Shown one piece after another: positions 1-9,261 of a stretch of 64,000 nt of DNA. The stretch comes from an uncultured Lachnospiraceae bacterium (GTDB lineage: Bacteria > Bacillota > Clostridia > Lachnospirales > Lachnospiraceae), in assembly GCA_947564645.1 (NCBI GenBank), contig CANOCU010000008.1:17354-81353 (forward strand), given 5' to 3'. The position numbers and the translations under genes were made by a program. The first letter of the stretch is position 1. Each line of letters begins with the position of its first letter. The notes beneath the pieces are model-generated. The model did no database searches and was not told the DNA's origin. It saw only the letters and a program-made list of their open reading frames with translations.

Positions 1-431
1 AGTACATAAGCCTCCTCCTCCCCGGTACTGCCCTCCTGATCCCAGTCCCCCGGCATACTGACTGCGGGAGCTCCAACCGCGATCTCGTTCTGAACCTGGC
101 TCCTCTGCTCTCCCTGCATCGGCACAAGCACAAGGGGAAGAACCGCCTCCTGTCCGTCATATACCGGAATATCAGACACAAACAGAGAATCAAACCCTTC
201 CGCCTGCGCCAGCACATTGTAGCTCACAAAGGGTGTTCCCGTAAAATCCGGATTCAGAGAAAATCTCTTGTCCACCGTCTCAAGCGCAACCCTTCTCGTC
301 TCCCCGTTCTCGTCCGTCATCAGTTCATAAACCCGGTTCTCCTCATCATCCAGTACACTAACCCGTACTCCCTGCAATGGCAGCGCATCATGAGCGGTCC
401 GCGCCTGCATCGTTAAATAACCGATAGCCAT
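1..431 (-). CDS. Partial SleC-like spore-cortex / peptidoglycan-binding protein, N-terminal part
   Basis: This reading frame runs off the left edge of the window; about 143 residues are visible. It starts at an ATG preceded by AAAAGGAG. The protein begins MAIGYLTMQARTAHDALPLQ and continues as a small beta-rich module with a carboxypeptidase-regulatory-like pattern (GVRVSVLDDE, DENGETRRVAL, AEGFDSLFVSDIPVYDG). It has no signal peptide. From memory, clostridial spore cortex-lytic enzymes of the SleC type and related peptidoglycan-binding proteins open with such a domain, so a role in spore cortex hydrolysis is likely but inferred. The catalytic part lies outside the window. An unrelated protein with the same fold remains possible. 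Confidence 0.55.
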   Translation of the reverse strand, partial: MAIGYLTMQARTAHDALPLQGVRVSVLDDEENRVYELMTDENGETRRVALETVDKRFSLNPDFTGTPFVSYNVLAQAEGFDSLFVSDIPVYDGQEAVLPLVLVPMQGEQRSQVQNEIAVGAPAVSMPGDWDQEGSTGEEEAYV

Positions 432-585
432 AGACCTTCATTCTCCTTTTCCATGATCAAAATATACGCTAATGCCGTACATTCAGTTGATATGTTATAG
501 AGTATGAAGAACTATGGCTACCCGTTACAAATCCTTTCGCACTAATAAGCCGTAGATCCCCTGTACAAAGTGATTCCGCAGGTAC

Positions 586-2253
586 TCAATTCACTACGCC
601 GTCGCCGCTTCTCGTCCATACGATATGCTGGCTGATCATCTGATCAATGTCCATACCGATGATCTCCGAAGCCCTCGCTTTCGCCGCCGCCTCATTGGCC
701 GTTCCCAGATTCTTGTAGATCTCATAGGCAGGCTTTCGGTTTCCGTTCAGGTCATACAGACCAAGCGCAAGGTGGCTCTCCATTTCATGCGCGTCATCGG
801 TCTGTCGAAACAGCATGAACGCATCCACATCCGGCAGGGATGCCGCTTTCAGATATCCGTAGGCGATGGACGCCTCCTGCGCCGCATCCCCGAAACTGGA
901 CGTATACCCGATCTCCGCCAGGGAAATGCTTCTCACCTGTCCGGCCGGATTCAAAAACTGCGGCCTGTGCATATAATCGATCAGGATATCAATATTCTGC
1001 ATCGTAATATAAGGCGTGGACAATCCCTCTTTGACCCAGACCGCAGGCCCGTTCCAGGCATAGGGATCATACAGGGGCGAATTGTAGGGATGATAGGAAA
1101 GCCCCCAGTCAATATTGCCCTCTCTGGTGATATAGTAATTGAACTGGTCCAGATACTCTCTGGCCAGGAAACTGCCGGGATTAGACTTCCTGTTCCACTC
1201 CTGGTCTATGGAATTATACACGCGCACATTGGCGTTGGCGCCCTTCAGTTCATTATAAAGAATACGGAAAGCCTTCACATAGATATTCACATTATAGTCC
1301 AGTGAAGTAGAACTGCTGTACCACCAGGAGGTTCTGGCATTCACTTCATTGCCCAGGATCCAGTTATCTACCTGCCCGTTGCCCAGACTGCCGGAATACC
1401 GCTGGCCCAGAAAAGCGCCGATGGCCTTAAGGTGATCCGTTCCGGCTGCATCCGCCACATTCAGCGCATACCCCGGACAATCTCCACCCCGGGCCGTCGG
1501 ATGGATCAGATCCTGGGAATAGGCGCCCTTACCGCTGTTGAGGAGTACTAGCGTAACCTGTAGCCCATAGCTGTTGAAACTGCGCAGCATCGAATCTGTC
1601 TTACTGACAACATCGCCGTCAAAGTACCATGTCTGTCCATTATAGGTGAAAGGAATCGCGCCCGGAACGGAGGCCCCGGAACAGATATCGTCCACATACA
1701 GATTATAGACGATCTGATGGATCCCAAGCGTCTGCAGCTCTTCTTTGGAAGCTTTCGTAAGATCCGGAAGGATCCCTTTGATCCCGGTGTCCCTGCGCGG
1801 CGAAGTATACGCCGCAACGGCTTCCGGATTGGTAATATAATGTTCATCACTCACCTGGACCATCTGGCCGCCCCGCTTCACTGCCACCAGGAATTTGCGG
1901 CTCAGATTGGACTGCGCCGTATTATACTGCAGGGGAAAACTGACCGTCACCGAAGCGCCCGCCCCTGCAGAAGCCACAACCTTGCCGGCTGTACCGTCCT
2001 GCCAGACCTCGTCCGCAAAAATATAGAAACTGCCGTCATCACTGGACGGTACGCTGTCGGCGCTAAGCTGACAGACTACCTCTCCCCCCGCGATCGTGCA
2101 GGAGCGGATCGTCACCGGACGGCCTGCCGCCTGTGCATCCAGTGTATTCTGCGGACAGATAAGCGCTGCGCACACTGTCATGACCGCCGCTGTCAGCGCC
2201 ATCCATAATACCGCTCTGGTCTTTTCACTTCTGTCTCTTTTGTTCTTCTTCAT
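586..2253 (-). CDS. Secreted DUF5722-type glycosidase-like protein
   Basis: The 555-residue protein has a basic N-terminus, a hydrophobic segment at about residues 15-35 and a likely cleavage after AQAA, so it is exported. A short beta-sandwich-like region precedes a TIM-barrel-like domain from about residue 150. Two acidic motifs stand out: WILGNEVNAR and SLAEIGYTS. They are placed like the acid/base and nucleophile glutamates of clan GH-A glycosidases. I recognise the overall pattern as DUF5722, whose substrate is not established to my knowledge. It sits next to an AraC regulator and a beta-glucosidase, which suggests work on a carbohydrate outside the cell. The catalytic assignment is inference. 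Confidence 0.75.
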   Translation of the reverse strand: MKKNKRDRSEKTRAVLWMALTAAVMTVCAALICPQNTLDAQAAGRPVTIRSCTIAGGEVVCQLSADSVPSSDDGSFYIFADEVWQDGTAGKVVASAGAGASVTVSFPLQYNTAQSNLSRKFLVAVKRGGQMVQVSDEHYITNPEAVAAYTSPRRDTGIKGILPDLTKASKEELQTLGIHQIVYNLYVDDICSGASVPGAIPFTYNGQTWYFDGDVVSKTDSMLRSFNSYGLQVTLVLLNSGKGAYSQDLIHPTARGGDCPGYALNVADAAGTDHLKAIGAFLGQRYSGSLGNGQVDNWILGNEVNARTSWWYSSSTSLDYNVNIYVKAFRILYNELKGANANVRVYNSIDQEWNRKSNPGSFLAREYLDQFNYYITREGNIDWGLSYHPYNSPLYDPYAWNGPAVWVKEGLSTPYITMQNIDILIDYMHRPQFLNPAGQVRSISLAEIGYTSSFGDAAQEASIAYGYLKAASLPDVDAFMLFRQTDDAHEMESHLALGLYDLNGNRKPAYEIYKNLGTANEAAAKARASEIIGMDIDQMISQHIVWTRSGDGVVN

Positions 2254-2288
2254 GCTTTCCCCTTGTTCCTCTCTTTCCTGATCATTCG

Positions 2289-2319
2289 TAACTATTCAGC
2301 CTTCGGCTTCATAGCTGCG
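2289..2319. repeat. Intergenic stem-forming repeat, copy 1
   Basis: This 31-base unit begins TAACTATTCAGCC and ends CATAGCTGCG. It is 26/31 identical to the unit at 28415-28445. The inner AGCC/GGCT stem becomes GGCC/GGCC in the other copy, so pairing is kept by a compensatory change. It lies upstream of the DUF5722 gene and downstream of the AraC gene. Confidence 0.55.
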
Positions 2320-2407
2320 ATCATTCCGCATCAGACTGAAATTTATGTTTTCATTATAGCCGTAAACTTATGGTTAGGCAACCTGTGTTTTGCATTCGTT
2401 CCTAATC

Positions 2408-3145
2408 CTACAAACCGCCATATAGATACTTCTCCCGGAACTTCTTCGGCGTCTCCCCGGCATACTTTCTGAACATCTTCGTAAAATAACTCTGGGAAGA
2501 GAAGGCAAAAGCCGCACTCACCTCCGCACAGGAACAGTCCGAATCGAGCAGCATATTCTCTGCGGCCCGCAGCTTGCTCTCCATAATATAAGCCGAGATC
2601 GTTCTCCCCGTCTCCTTCTTGAACAATACCGACAAATAATCCGGGTTCCTGTGCACCTGCCTGGCAATCTCCGCCACACAGATCGGCCGGTTCAGATGAC
2701 GGGAGATATAATTCATACACTGCATCACCGTCTTCGAATAGATCTTCTCCTTCTTCAGTTCCGCCATATAGTTGGTAAAGTACTCTACCGCTTCCTGATG
2801 AAGACTTCTCACTTCCGCTATGGTCTTACATTTGTCCATCTGCTGGATATAATAATCGCTGGAGGTATAGGCCGTCTCGCTGTTCATGCCGCCAGTGATG
2901 GCAAAACGGATGATCAGCGTCATGGATGCCACGAACAGATACTTCATATTCGTCAGCGGATCATCCGAGAGATGTCCCTGCCTTCCGGCCGTAAACTTCC
3001 TGCGGGATTCCTCCAGCGCCCGCGGATCCCCCTCCCGCACATACCGGTACACCCGTATCTCTTCCTCATAGTCGCTGTGCCGAAAATCGTTCTCCTGGTT
3101 CACAAATTCCATGTAGGAAACCTGTTCCTTTACTTTCCTCCGCAT
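2408..3145 (-). CDS. AraC family transcriptional regulator
   Basis: The C-terminal 100 residues form a typical AraC double helix-turn-helix (YISRHLNRPICVAEIARQV, SVLFKKETGRTISAYI, SQSYFTKMFRKYAGETPKKFR). The N-terminal part is helical, lacks membrane segments and has no recognisable cupin, so the ligand is unknown. The start is uncertain. An upstream ATG at 3223 has no ribosome site, the ATG at 3145 follows GGAGG by five bases, and one at 3112 is also possible. The gene is divergent from the GH3 beta-glucosidase across a short A/T-rich gap, so it probably regulates that gene, the secreted glycosidase-like gene, or both. Confidence 0.85.
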   Translation of the reverse strand: MRRKVKEQVSYMEFVNQENDFRHSDYEEEIRVYRYVREGDPRALEESRRKFTAGRQGHLSDDPLTNMKYLFVASMTLIIRFAITGGMNSETAYTSSDYYIQQMDKCKTIAEVRSLHQEAVEYFTNYMAELKKEKIYSKTVMQCMNYISRHLNRPICVAEIARQVHRNPDYLSVLFKKETGRTISAYIMESKLRAAENMLLDSDCSCAEVSAAFAFSSQSYFTKMFRKYAGETPKKFREKYLYGGL

Positions 3146-3326
3146 ACCTGCCTCCATGCCTCCGGCCAAAATGCCCCCTGAAAACGGATCACTTCCGATC
3201 ACTTCCGTCCGTAAAAATCCCATATAAGTATATTACCATTTTTCCCGGAAAATTAATATCACTATTTTCTGTTTTGTCATACCATTTTCTCAGAACAAAC
3301 TCACACGGAAAGGAATGGTACAAGAC

Positions 3327-5852
3327 ATGAACAAGAAACTGAAAGCAACCAGTCTGCCCGGCAGACCGACCCCGGACGTGGCGCCCTATGAGGCCGCTCA
3401 CCGCAAAGCAGCCAGAGTGGCAGCCGAGGAAGGCTTCGTCCTTCTGAAAAACGAGCACGGCATCCTGCCTGTGGCCAAAGGCTCCCGGTTAGCCCTCTAC
3501 GGCGCAGGCTCCTCCAATCCCATCAAGGGCGGCACCGGATCCGGCGACGTCAACGAACGTGACGTAGTCAGCATCTACGACGGCTTAAAGGCAGCCGGTT
3601 ATGAGATCACCACCGAAGCATGGATCGAGAGCTTCCGCAGACAGTACGAGCATTCCCGCATCGAGTGGCGGCAGAAGATCTGGGATCATTTTGATAAGGC
3701 GGGCGGCGATTCCGTAGCCCTGTTCCATGCCTACGCCTCCACACAGTATGCCATGCCGGCAGGCGATCTTCCGGAAAAGACAGACGCCGACACAGCCGTA
3801 TACGTGATCAGCCGTATCGCAGGCGAAGGCGCCGACCGCTTCGCCAAGGAGAGCGACTACTACTTAAATGAAAAGGAAGCCGAAATCCTAAAAAATATCT
3901 GCGGCATGTACAAAGACGTGATCCTGCTGATCAACTCCGGCGGCATTATCGACCTGTCCTTCCTGGATACTTACGAGAATATCTCCGGCGTACTGTTAGT
4001 CTCACAAGCCGGCATGGAGACCGGAAACGCCGTTGCCTCTGTCTTTACCGGCGACGTGACCCCCAGCGGCAAGCTGACCGATACCTGGGCTTACAAATAT
4101 GAAGATTACCCGAACGCCGCAACCTTCTCTCACAACAACGGCAACGTGAATACCGAGAAATATGAGGAAGGCATCTACGTCGGTTACCGCTACTTCGACA
4201 CCTTCCGGGTGCCGGTGCGCTATCCTTTCGGTTACGGCCTGTCCTACACGGACTTTGCCATCACCACGGATAAGATCGTCCTGTCCGCAGCCGATACCGT
4301 AACGGTCACCGTCAACGTACGAAACACCGGCAGCACCTACAGCGGCAAGGAGGTCGTGCAGGTCTACGTTTCCTGCCCGCAGGATAAGATGGAGAAGGAA
4401 TACCGCCGTCTGGCAGGTTTTGCCAAGACGAACCTGCTCGCACCGGGCCAGTCCCAGGAGCTGTCTGTCGAGATTCCCCTCTATACCCTTGCTTCCTACT
4501 GCGAAAAGACCCCCGGCTGGGTACTGGAGAAGGGCGCATACGGTCTTTTCACCGGGAACAGCATCGGGAACGCCTCCCTGTGCGGTATCGTGAATCTGAC
4601 GGAAGACGCCCTGTTAGTCAGGACAGAAAATATCTGCCCGCTGCAGGAGGAGCTGCGTGAGCTGTCTGCACCCGCAGAAGCTGTGGCAGCCCTCAGAAAA
4701 GAATGGCTTGCAGACGCCGGTCAGGTGCCTGCCCTCACCGTAGACGCATCCGCGCTTACGACAGCCGCCGTTGTCTACGGCAGGGAACAGGACAACATCG
4801 CGCCCGAAGTGCGGGAATTTGTAGATTCCCTGAGCACGGATCAGTTGGTACTGTTAGCCACCGGCGATCCCGGCAAGAGTCAGAATGCCAGCGACGAGCA
4901 GAAGGAAAGCGCTCTCGGTTCCGCCGGCATATCCGTTCCCGGCTCCGCTGCCCAGACAAGCAGCTGCGCCCTGGAAGATAAGAATCTGGCGCCCATCGTT
5001 CTGGCGGACGGCCCGGCGGGCCTTCGTCTGCTCCAGAAGTACCCGGTCGTAAACGGTGAGATCAAACCGGTTCCCTTCGAGATGAGCATCGAGCACGGTT
5101 TCCTTACCAGGAAAGTGGAGTTCGGCGACGCCGAGTTCTACTATCAGTTCTGCACCGCCTTCCCCATCGGCACACTGCTTGCCCAGACCTGGGACAAAGA
5201 AGTGATGCAGACCGTCGGCAAGGCCGTTGCGGAAGAGATGAACGAGTTCTACGTAACACTCTGGCTTGCACCGGGTATGAATATCCACCGCAATCCTCTG
5301 TGCGGGCGTAACTTCGAGTACTATTCCGAGGATCCGCTGCTCTCCGGTAAGATGGCCGCTGCCATGACCGACGGCGTACAGTCCGTATACGGATGCGGCA
5401 CTACCATCAAGCACTTTGCCTGCAATAACCAGGAAGACAACCGTATGGGCTCTGACTCCGTCATCTCCGAGCGTACTCTGCGCGAGATCTACCTGAAAGG
5501 CTTCGAGATCGCCGTCAAAGAAAGCCAGCCCATGTCCATCATGACAAGCTACAATCTTATAAACGGCATCCATGCGGCCAACAACTATGACTTGTGCACC
5601 AAGGCTGCCCGCGACGAGTGGGGCTTTAAGGGCGTGTTCATGACCGACTGGACCACGACCCACAACGGTCCGGACTGCACGGCCTCCGGCTGTATGCGTG
5701 CCGGAAACGATCTGGTCATGCCCGGTATCCCCGGCGACCATGAGAATATCCGCGCAGCGCTTGCGGACGGCAGCCTGCCCATAGAGCAGCTGAAGCTGTG
5801 CATCGCCCATCTGGTGGATATCGTGTGGAAGTCCAACCGTTATGAGAACTGA
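3327..5852 (+). CDS. Circularly permuted family 3 beta-glucosidase
   Basis: This is a cytoplasmic GH3 enzyme of about 841 residues expected to release glucose or a related sugar from beta-linked oligosaccharides. The domain order is inverted. The alpha/beta sandwich usually found second comes first (AAEEGFVLLKNEHGILPV, GSGDVNERD), then an FnIII-like module (VTVNVRNTGSTYSGKEVVQV), then the TIM barrel (LADGPAGLRL, NNQEDNRM). The nucleophile aspartate is in GVFMTDW, about 68 residues from the end. The same inversion is known in Butyrivibrio fibrisolvens and Ruminococcus albus enzymes. There is no signal peptide. The ATG at 3315 lies too close to GGAAAGG, so the ATG twelve bases further on is preferred. 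A terminator follows. Confidence 0.93.
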   Translation: MNKKLKATSLPGRPTPDVAPYEAAHRKAARVAAEEGFVLLKNEHGILPVAKGSRLALYGAGSSNPIKGGTGSGDVNERDVVSIYDGLKAAGYEITTEAWIESFRRQYEHSRIEWRQKIWDHFDKAGGDSVALFHAYASTQYAMPAGDLPEKTDADTAVYVISRIAGEGADRFAKESDYYLNEKEAEILKNICGMYKDVILLINSGGIIDLSFLDTYENISGVLLVSQAGMETGNAVASVFTGDVTPSGKLTDTWAYKYEDYPNAATFSHNNGNVNTEKYEEGIYVGYRYFDTFRVPVRYPFGYGLSYTDFAITTDKIVLSAADTVTVTVNVRNTGSTYSGKEVVQVYVSCPQDKMEKEYRRLAGFAKTNLLAPGQSQELSVEIPLYTLASYCEKTPGWVLEKGAYGLFTGNSIGNASLCGIVNLTEDALLVRTENICPLQEELRELSAPAEAVAALRKEWLADAGQVPALTVDASALTTAAVVYGREQDNIAPEVREFVDSLSTDQLVLLATGDPGKSQNASDEQKESALGSAGISVPGSAAQTSSCALEDKNLAPIVLADGPAGLRLLQKYPVVNGEIKPVPFEMSIEHGFLTRKVEFGDAEFYYQFCTAFPIGTLLAQTWDKEVMQTVGKAVAEEMNEFYVTLWLAPGMNIHRNPLCGRNFEYYSEDPLLSGKMAAAMTDGVQSVYGCGTTIKHFACNNQEDNRMGSDSVISERTLREIYLKGFEIAVKESQPMSIMTSYNLINGIHAANNYDLCTKAARDEWGFKGVFMTDWTTTHNGPDCTASGCMRAGNDLVMPGIPGDHENIRAALADGSLPIEQLKLCIAHLVDIVWKSNRYEN

Positions 5853-5889
5853 TCCAGACAACGGAAACGCTTTCCTATAAGATATAATA

Positions 5890-5936
5890 AACAGAACTGC
5901 AGCAACCTGATCTTCGGGCCGCTGCAGTTCTGTTTT
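5890..5936. terminator. Bidirectional terminator between GH3 and dehydrogenase genes
   Basis: A 14-base stem (AACAGAACTGCAGC paired with GCTGCAGTTCTGTT) encloses a 17-base loop and is followed by a short T run. It lies between two convergent genes and can serve both. Confidence 0.8.
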
Positions 5937-5974
5937 GCAGTATTTATAAAAATTTAAAAGGGAAGCAATTTAAT

Positions 5975-7021
5975 CTACGAAATCCGGATCACTGCTTTCA
6001 CAACATCCGCCTTGTTATTCACACTGTAGTCCATAGCCTTCTGTGCCTCGTCCAGATCAAAGATATCCGTCACGATGCCTTTCAGATTTACCCTGCCTGC
6101 TGCCACCGCCTCGATCGCCATCGGATAGATATGACGATACCGGAAAATCGTCTTGAAGGTCAGTTCCTTGTCAAGCGCCAGACTCATCGGCAATGTCATC
6201 TCACCGCTCTTACTGTAGCCGACCAGCACGATCGTCGCGCCCTTCTTGGTCATATGCATGGTCTGCACGGTGGTGATCTGCGTTCCCGCCGTCTCGATCG
6301 CCAGATCACAGCCTCTGCCCTCCGTCAGTTTCATCACTTCTTCCACCGCATCCGTACTGCTGCCGTTGATCACGCCGTCGGCGCCCAGTTCCAGTGCCTT
6401 CTGCAGACGCTTCTCCAGAACATCCACCACATATACCTTGGATACGCCCATCGCCTTCAGCGCCATCATCGTCACCAGACCGATACAGCCCGACCCCATA
6501 ACGACCGCCGTCTGTCCTGCTCTTGCGCCGCCCTGCATGGCTGCGTGGAATCCCACTGCCAGCGGCTCGATCAGCGCACCCTCCATCGTGCTCACATTGT
6601 CCGGCAGCTTAAAGCACAGATCCGCCTCATGCGCTACATATTCCTGGAAAACGCCGTCCACCGGCGGTGTCGCGAAGAAGATCACATCCGGGCACAGGTT
6701 ATAACGCCCTGTCTTACAAAATTCACAGTGACCGCAGGTCTTACCGGGCTCAAGCGCCACCCTGTCGCCCACCTTCAGATGCTTCACATCCTTACCCACT
6801 TCCACTACCGTGCCGCCCGGCTCATGTCCCAGCACAAAGGGCGGCTTCACGATAAAGTCGCCGATCGCGCCCGACTCATAATAATGCAGGTCACTGCCGC
6901 AGATGCCCACATACTCTAATTTGACCAGTACCTCGTCGTCCTTCACCTGCGGAATCTCCCGCTCCTCAATGCTGATCTTGCCGATATCATGCATTACCGC
7001 AGTTTTCATGGTTCCCTTCAT
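5975..7021 (-). CDS. Zinc-dependent polyol dehydrogenase (sorbitol/xylitol dehydrogenase-like)
   Basis: This 348-residue medium-chain dehydrogenase probably oxidises a sugar alcohol to a ketose using NAD. The catalytic zinc site is visible ([21 protein letters not shown]), as is the structural zinc loop with four cysteines ([15 protein letters not shown]). A Rossmann motif follows (GSGCIGL, then VVDVLEKRL with the NAD-preferring acidic residue). The start at 7021 follows AAAGGAGAG; the frame opens eleven codons earlier without a ribosome site. It has its own strong promoter. The neighbouring ROK regulator may control it. Polyol identity (xylitol, sorbitol or iditol) cannot be fixed from sequence. 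Confidence 0.88.
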   Translation of the reverse strand: MKGTMKTAVMHDIGKISIEEREIPQVKDDEVLVKLEYVGICGSDLHYYESGAIGDFIVKPPFVLGHEPGGTVVEVGKDVKHLKVGDRVALEPGKTCGHCEFCKTGRYNLCPDVIFFATPPVDGVFQEYVAHEADLCFKLPDNVSTMEGALIEPLAVGFHAAMQGGARAGQTAVVMGSGCIGLVTMMALKAMGVSKVYVVDVLEKRLQKALELGADGVINGSSTDAVEEVMKLTEGRGCDLAIETAGTQITTVQTMHMTKKGATIVLVGYSKSGEMTLPMSLALDKELTFKTIFRYRHIYPMAIEAVAAGRVNLKGIVTDIFDLDEAQKAMDYSVNNKADVVKAVIRIS

Positions 7022-7078
7022 AACATTCTCTCCTTTACTCTTGGTCTTTCCCATGTTCTCTCTTTGCTTCCATACCTA

Positions 7079-7088
7079 CTTTATTAAA
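7079..7088. promoter_or_regulatory. Candidate operator box upstream of the dehydrogenase
   Basis: CTTTATTAAA lies between the dehydrogenase promoter and its start codon. The same ten bases occur at 8363-8372 in front of the ROK gene. Sharing by two neighbouring genes suggests a ROK binding site, but the sequence is short and A/T-rich. Confidence 0.3.
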
Positions 7089-7113
7089 TAGTTTTATTAT
7101 GTTTCTAATTTTT

Positions 7114-7142
7114 ATAATATACTGACTCGCAGCTCCTGTCAA
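7114..7142 (-). promoter_or_regulatory. Sigma-A type promoter of the dehydrogenase gene
   Basis: On the minus strand, a perfect TTGACA is followed after 17 bases by TATTAT. The predicted start lies about 85 bases before the preferred start codon, leaving room for an operator. Confidence 0.85.
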
Positions 7143-7219
7143 TCTTATTTTCCTAAATCCGGTATTTCCGTGATATTAGCCAACATGAACACTTTCATTT
7201 TGTGGAAATATACCATTCT

Positions 7220-8347
7220 TTAGATTTGGCTGACAAACGTCTCGATCACCTTCAGCGCCGCCCCTAATGCAGCCGCTGCCACCTTATAATCACAGGCTTT
7301 CACATAGGGATCCTTCTCCCCAAAGGTATTTCTCCCGGCCACCTTATCCCACAGTCCCTGAAGATGCGTGCCAATGCAGCTTCCCACATAACCTCCCAAA
7401 ACAATATCGCAGTCCAGGACCATATGGATATTGTTGACGGCCACGGCCAGATAATCCGTATAAGAATCCCATAGCTTTACCGCTTCCGCATCCCCCTGGT
7501 CAAGCAGATCGAAAAACCGTTCCAACTTTCCTCCCGCCGCCTCGGCCAGGCGCCACGCGGCACAATAAACGTCCAGGCATCCTCTTTTTCCGCAATAGCA
7601 TCTCTCTCCGTCGATCACTACCGTCATATGACCGACTTCGCCGCAGCGGAAATTCCTGCCCTGCGTCAGTTCGTTATTGGAAAAGACCGCTCCGCCGACC
7701 GTATTGCTCAAAGACAGATAGAAGAAACGCTCTGCATTCTCATTCTGGATTCCCTCCGCATAGGCTCCTGCATTCGCATCATTCAGAAAAAAACAGGGGT
7801 AGGAAAAGAAACCGCCTACCGAGGCAAACGGTATCATCTCCTCACCCAGTACATGAGAATACGTAATCAGTTCTTTATCCAAATCTACAATTCCGGGAAA
7901 AGAGATCCCCACGCCCAAGATCTTATCCCGGTCGGCGCCGCTCTCCTCCAGGAATAGCTCCATTCTCCCGTTGATCTTCCGGTAATACTCTTCTCCCGAA
8001 GCATATGGCTGACCGATGCGCTCATATTTCAGGATTTCTCCCACGATATTGGTAAGCGCAAGCGTAATATGATTCTTGGTGATATCCAGTCCCACCGCCA
8101 GTCTGGCATTCACGACTGCCGACAAGGCTTTCGCCCTTCGTCCTCCGGTTGACTCCAGTTCCCCTTTCTCCTCTACCAGTCCCTCCTCGATCAGCTCTTT
8201 TGTGATCTGCGTTGCCGTCGGCAGGCTGATCTTCAGATGATAAGAGATATCCGGATTTGATACCGTTTTGTTCTTACAGATATAGCGGAAAACTCTGTTT
8301 CTGTTCTTCTTCTTTACTTCCCTGTTCGTTATCTTTTTTCTATCCAT
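7220..8347 (-). CDS. ROK family transcriptional regulator (NagC/XylR type)
   Basis: The N-terminal 75 residues form a winged helix-turn-helix (DISYHLKISLPTATQITKEL). A ROK domain follows with the ATP/sugar fold (VGLDITKNHITLALTN), GVGISFPGIVD and the zinc-binding CYCGKRGCLDVYC. Such proteins repress sugar genes and release DNA on binding a sugar or sugar phosphate; the effector is unknown here. The start at 8347 follows GGAG by seven bases; an in-frame start five codons upstream is less well placed. A CTTTATTAAAG box lies just before the gene and recurs before the dehydrogenase, which fits autoregulation and control of that neighbour. Confidence 0.88.
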   Translation of the reverse strand: MDRKKITNREVKKKNRNRVFRYICKNKTVSNPDISYHLKISLPTATQITKELIEEGLVEEKGELESTGGRRAKALSAVVNARLAVGLDITKNHITLALTNIVGEILKYERIGQPYASGEEYYRKINGRMELFLEESGADRDKILGVGISFPGIVDLDKELITYSHVLGEEMIPFASVGGFFSYPCFFLNDANAGAYAEGIQNENAERFFYLSLSNTVGGAVFSNNELTQGRNFRCGEVGHMTVVIDGERCYCGKRGCLDVYCAAWRLAEAAGGKLERFFDLLDQGDAEAVKLWDSYTDYLAVAVNNIHMVLDCDIVLGGYVGSCIGTHLQGLWDKVAGRNTFGEKDPYVKACDYKVAAAALGAALKVIETFVSQI

Positions 8348-8362
8348 CCCGGCGCTCCGCAT

Positions 8363-8373
8363 CTTTATTAAAG
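8363..8373. promoter_or_regulatory. Candidate operator box upstream of the ROK gene
   Basis: CTTTATTAAAG is a near-palindrome immediately upstream of the ROK start and shares ten bases with the box at 7079-7088. A ROK autoregulatory site is inferred. Confidence 0.3.
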
Positions 8374-8412
8374 TGTTTTTTTAAGCGTATCATCTTTCCC
8401 GGGAAAAAGCAA

Positions 8413-9216
8413 TCATAAAGCATTCCCCAACAGCATCTCCCCGCTGACTCTGCCAAGCGACGTCTTTAGAAGAACCCACGCCAACAAGCCAAGAATCATC
8501 GACAGCCCGGCCAGGATCCAGGCGTTTATCAGCACCGCGCCGAGGAACTGTCCGGCGATCAGAAACACCACCGGCAGTACGAGAAACGCCGCCTTCTGCT
8601 GGGCCTCCATCACACTCTGCGCCTTCGCCGAACCGCGTACGATCAGTATGATGGCGATTAGGGAGACGGCCGGGGACAGGAACGCCAGCACCAGGATCCA
8701 ACTGATCCCCGGAATGATCATCCTCCCGGTCAGCACATGGCTTTCCAGACCAAGTACAAGCATCATCACCAGAAAAGAACTCCAGGACACCAGCATACTG
8801 AACAGAAAAGAAGCCAGCACCTTCGCATGGAACAGCTGTCTTACGTTCAACGGACAGTACAATAACGTCTCCAGCGTACTTTGCTCCTTCTCCCCGACAA
8901 AGGAACTGGCCGCCATCACGGAAGCCGCCATAATCGGAATGATCAGGAAAAACAGGGGCAGTATGTTATCAAACAGCAAATTGACCATAAGCTCCTCTGC
9001 TCCCATGCGCTGCATTTCCTCCGGCAGCATTCCCATCAGCTCCTGCAGTTCTCCCATCTCCTGCGGCGCAAAATGAACCGACAGCAGGAAGACAGACGGC
9101 ACCACCAGTGTCAGCACCAGGGGCACGACCACGATCGTCAGCAATAACTGCCTGTTCACGGTAACCTCCCGCATATCTTTTTTCACGATCGCGCTGATCG
9201 CTCTGTTTCTCTTCAT
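8413..9216 (-). CDS. ABC-2 type exporter permease
   Basis: This integral membrane protein of about 267 residues has six likely membrane segments. One is near the N-terminus (LLLTIVVVPLVLTLVVPSVF), then an external loop rich in Met and Glu, then five in the rest. The motif GEKEQSTLETLL is typical of NatB-like and other ABC-2 permeases. With the ATPase encoded just upstream it should form an exporter for an unknown substrate such as a peptide antibiotic, ion or lipid. The start at 9216 is chosen because GGAGG abuts the earlier ATG but sits nine bases before this one. Confidence 0.85.
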   Translation of the reverse strand: MKRNRAISAIVKKDMREVTVNRQLLLTIVVVPLVLTLVVPSVFLLSVHFAPQEMGELQELMGMLPEEMQRMGAEELMVNLLFDNILPLFFLIIPIMAASVMAASSFVGEKEQSTLETLLYCPLNVRQLFHAKVLASFLFSMLVSWSSFLVMMLVLGLESHVLTGRMIIPGISWILVLAFLSPAVSLIAIILIVRGSAKAQSVMEAQQKAAFLVLPVVFLIAGQFLGAVLINAWILAGLSMILGLLAWVLLKTSLGRVSGEMLLGNAL

Positions 9217-9261
9217 TGATTCCATCCTCCATTCCTCCGTGATACAAATATTCTGGCACCC

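Noticed and set aside
625-1305. 226-codon open frame on the plus strand inside the DUF5722 gene
   Set aside because: It is antisense to a conserved secreted protein and its Arg/His/Ile-rich composition is typical of a shadow frame.
4854-5861. 335-codon open frame on the minus strand inside the GH3 gene
   Set aside because: It lies wholly antisense to a clearly conserved enzyme, shows no recognisable domain and has His/Gly/Ala-rich shadow composition.
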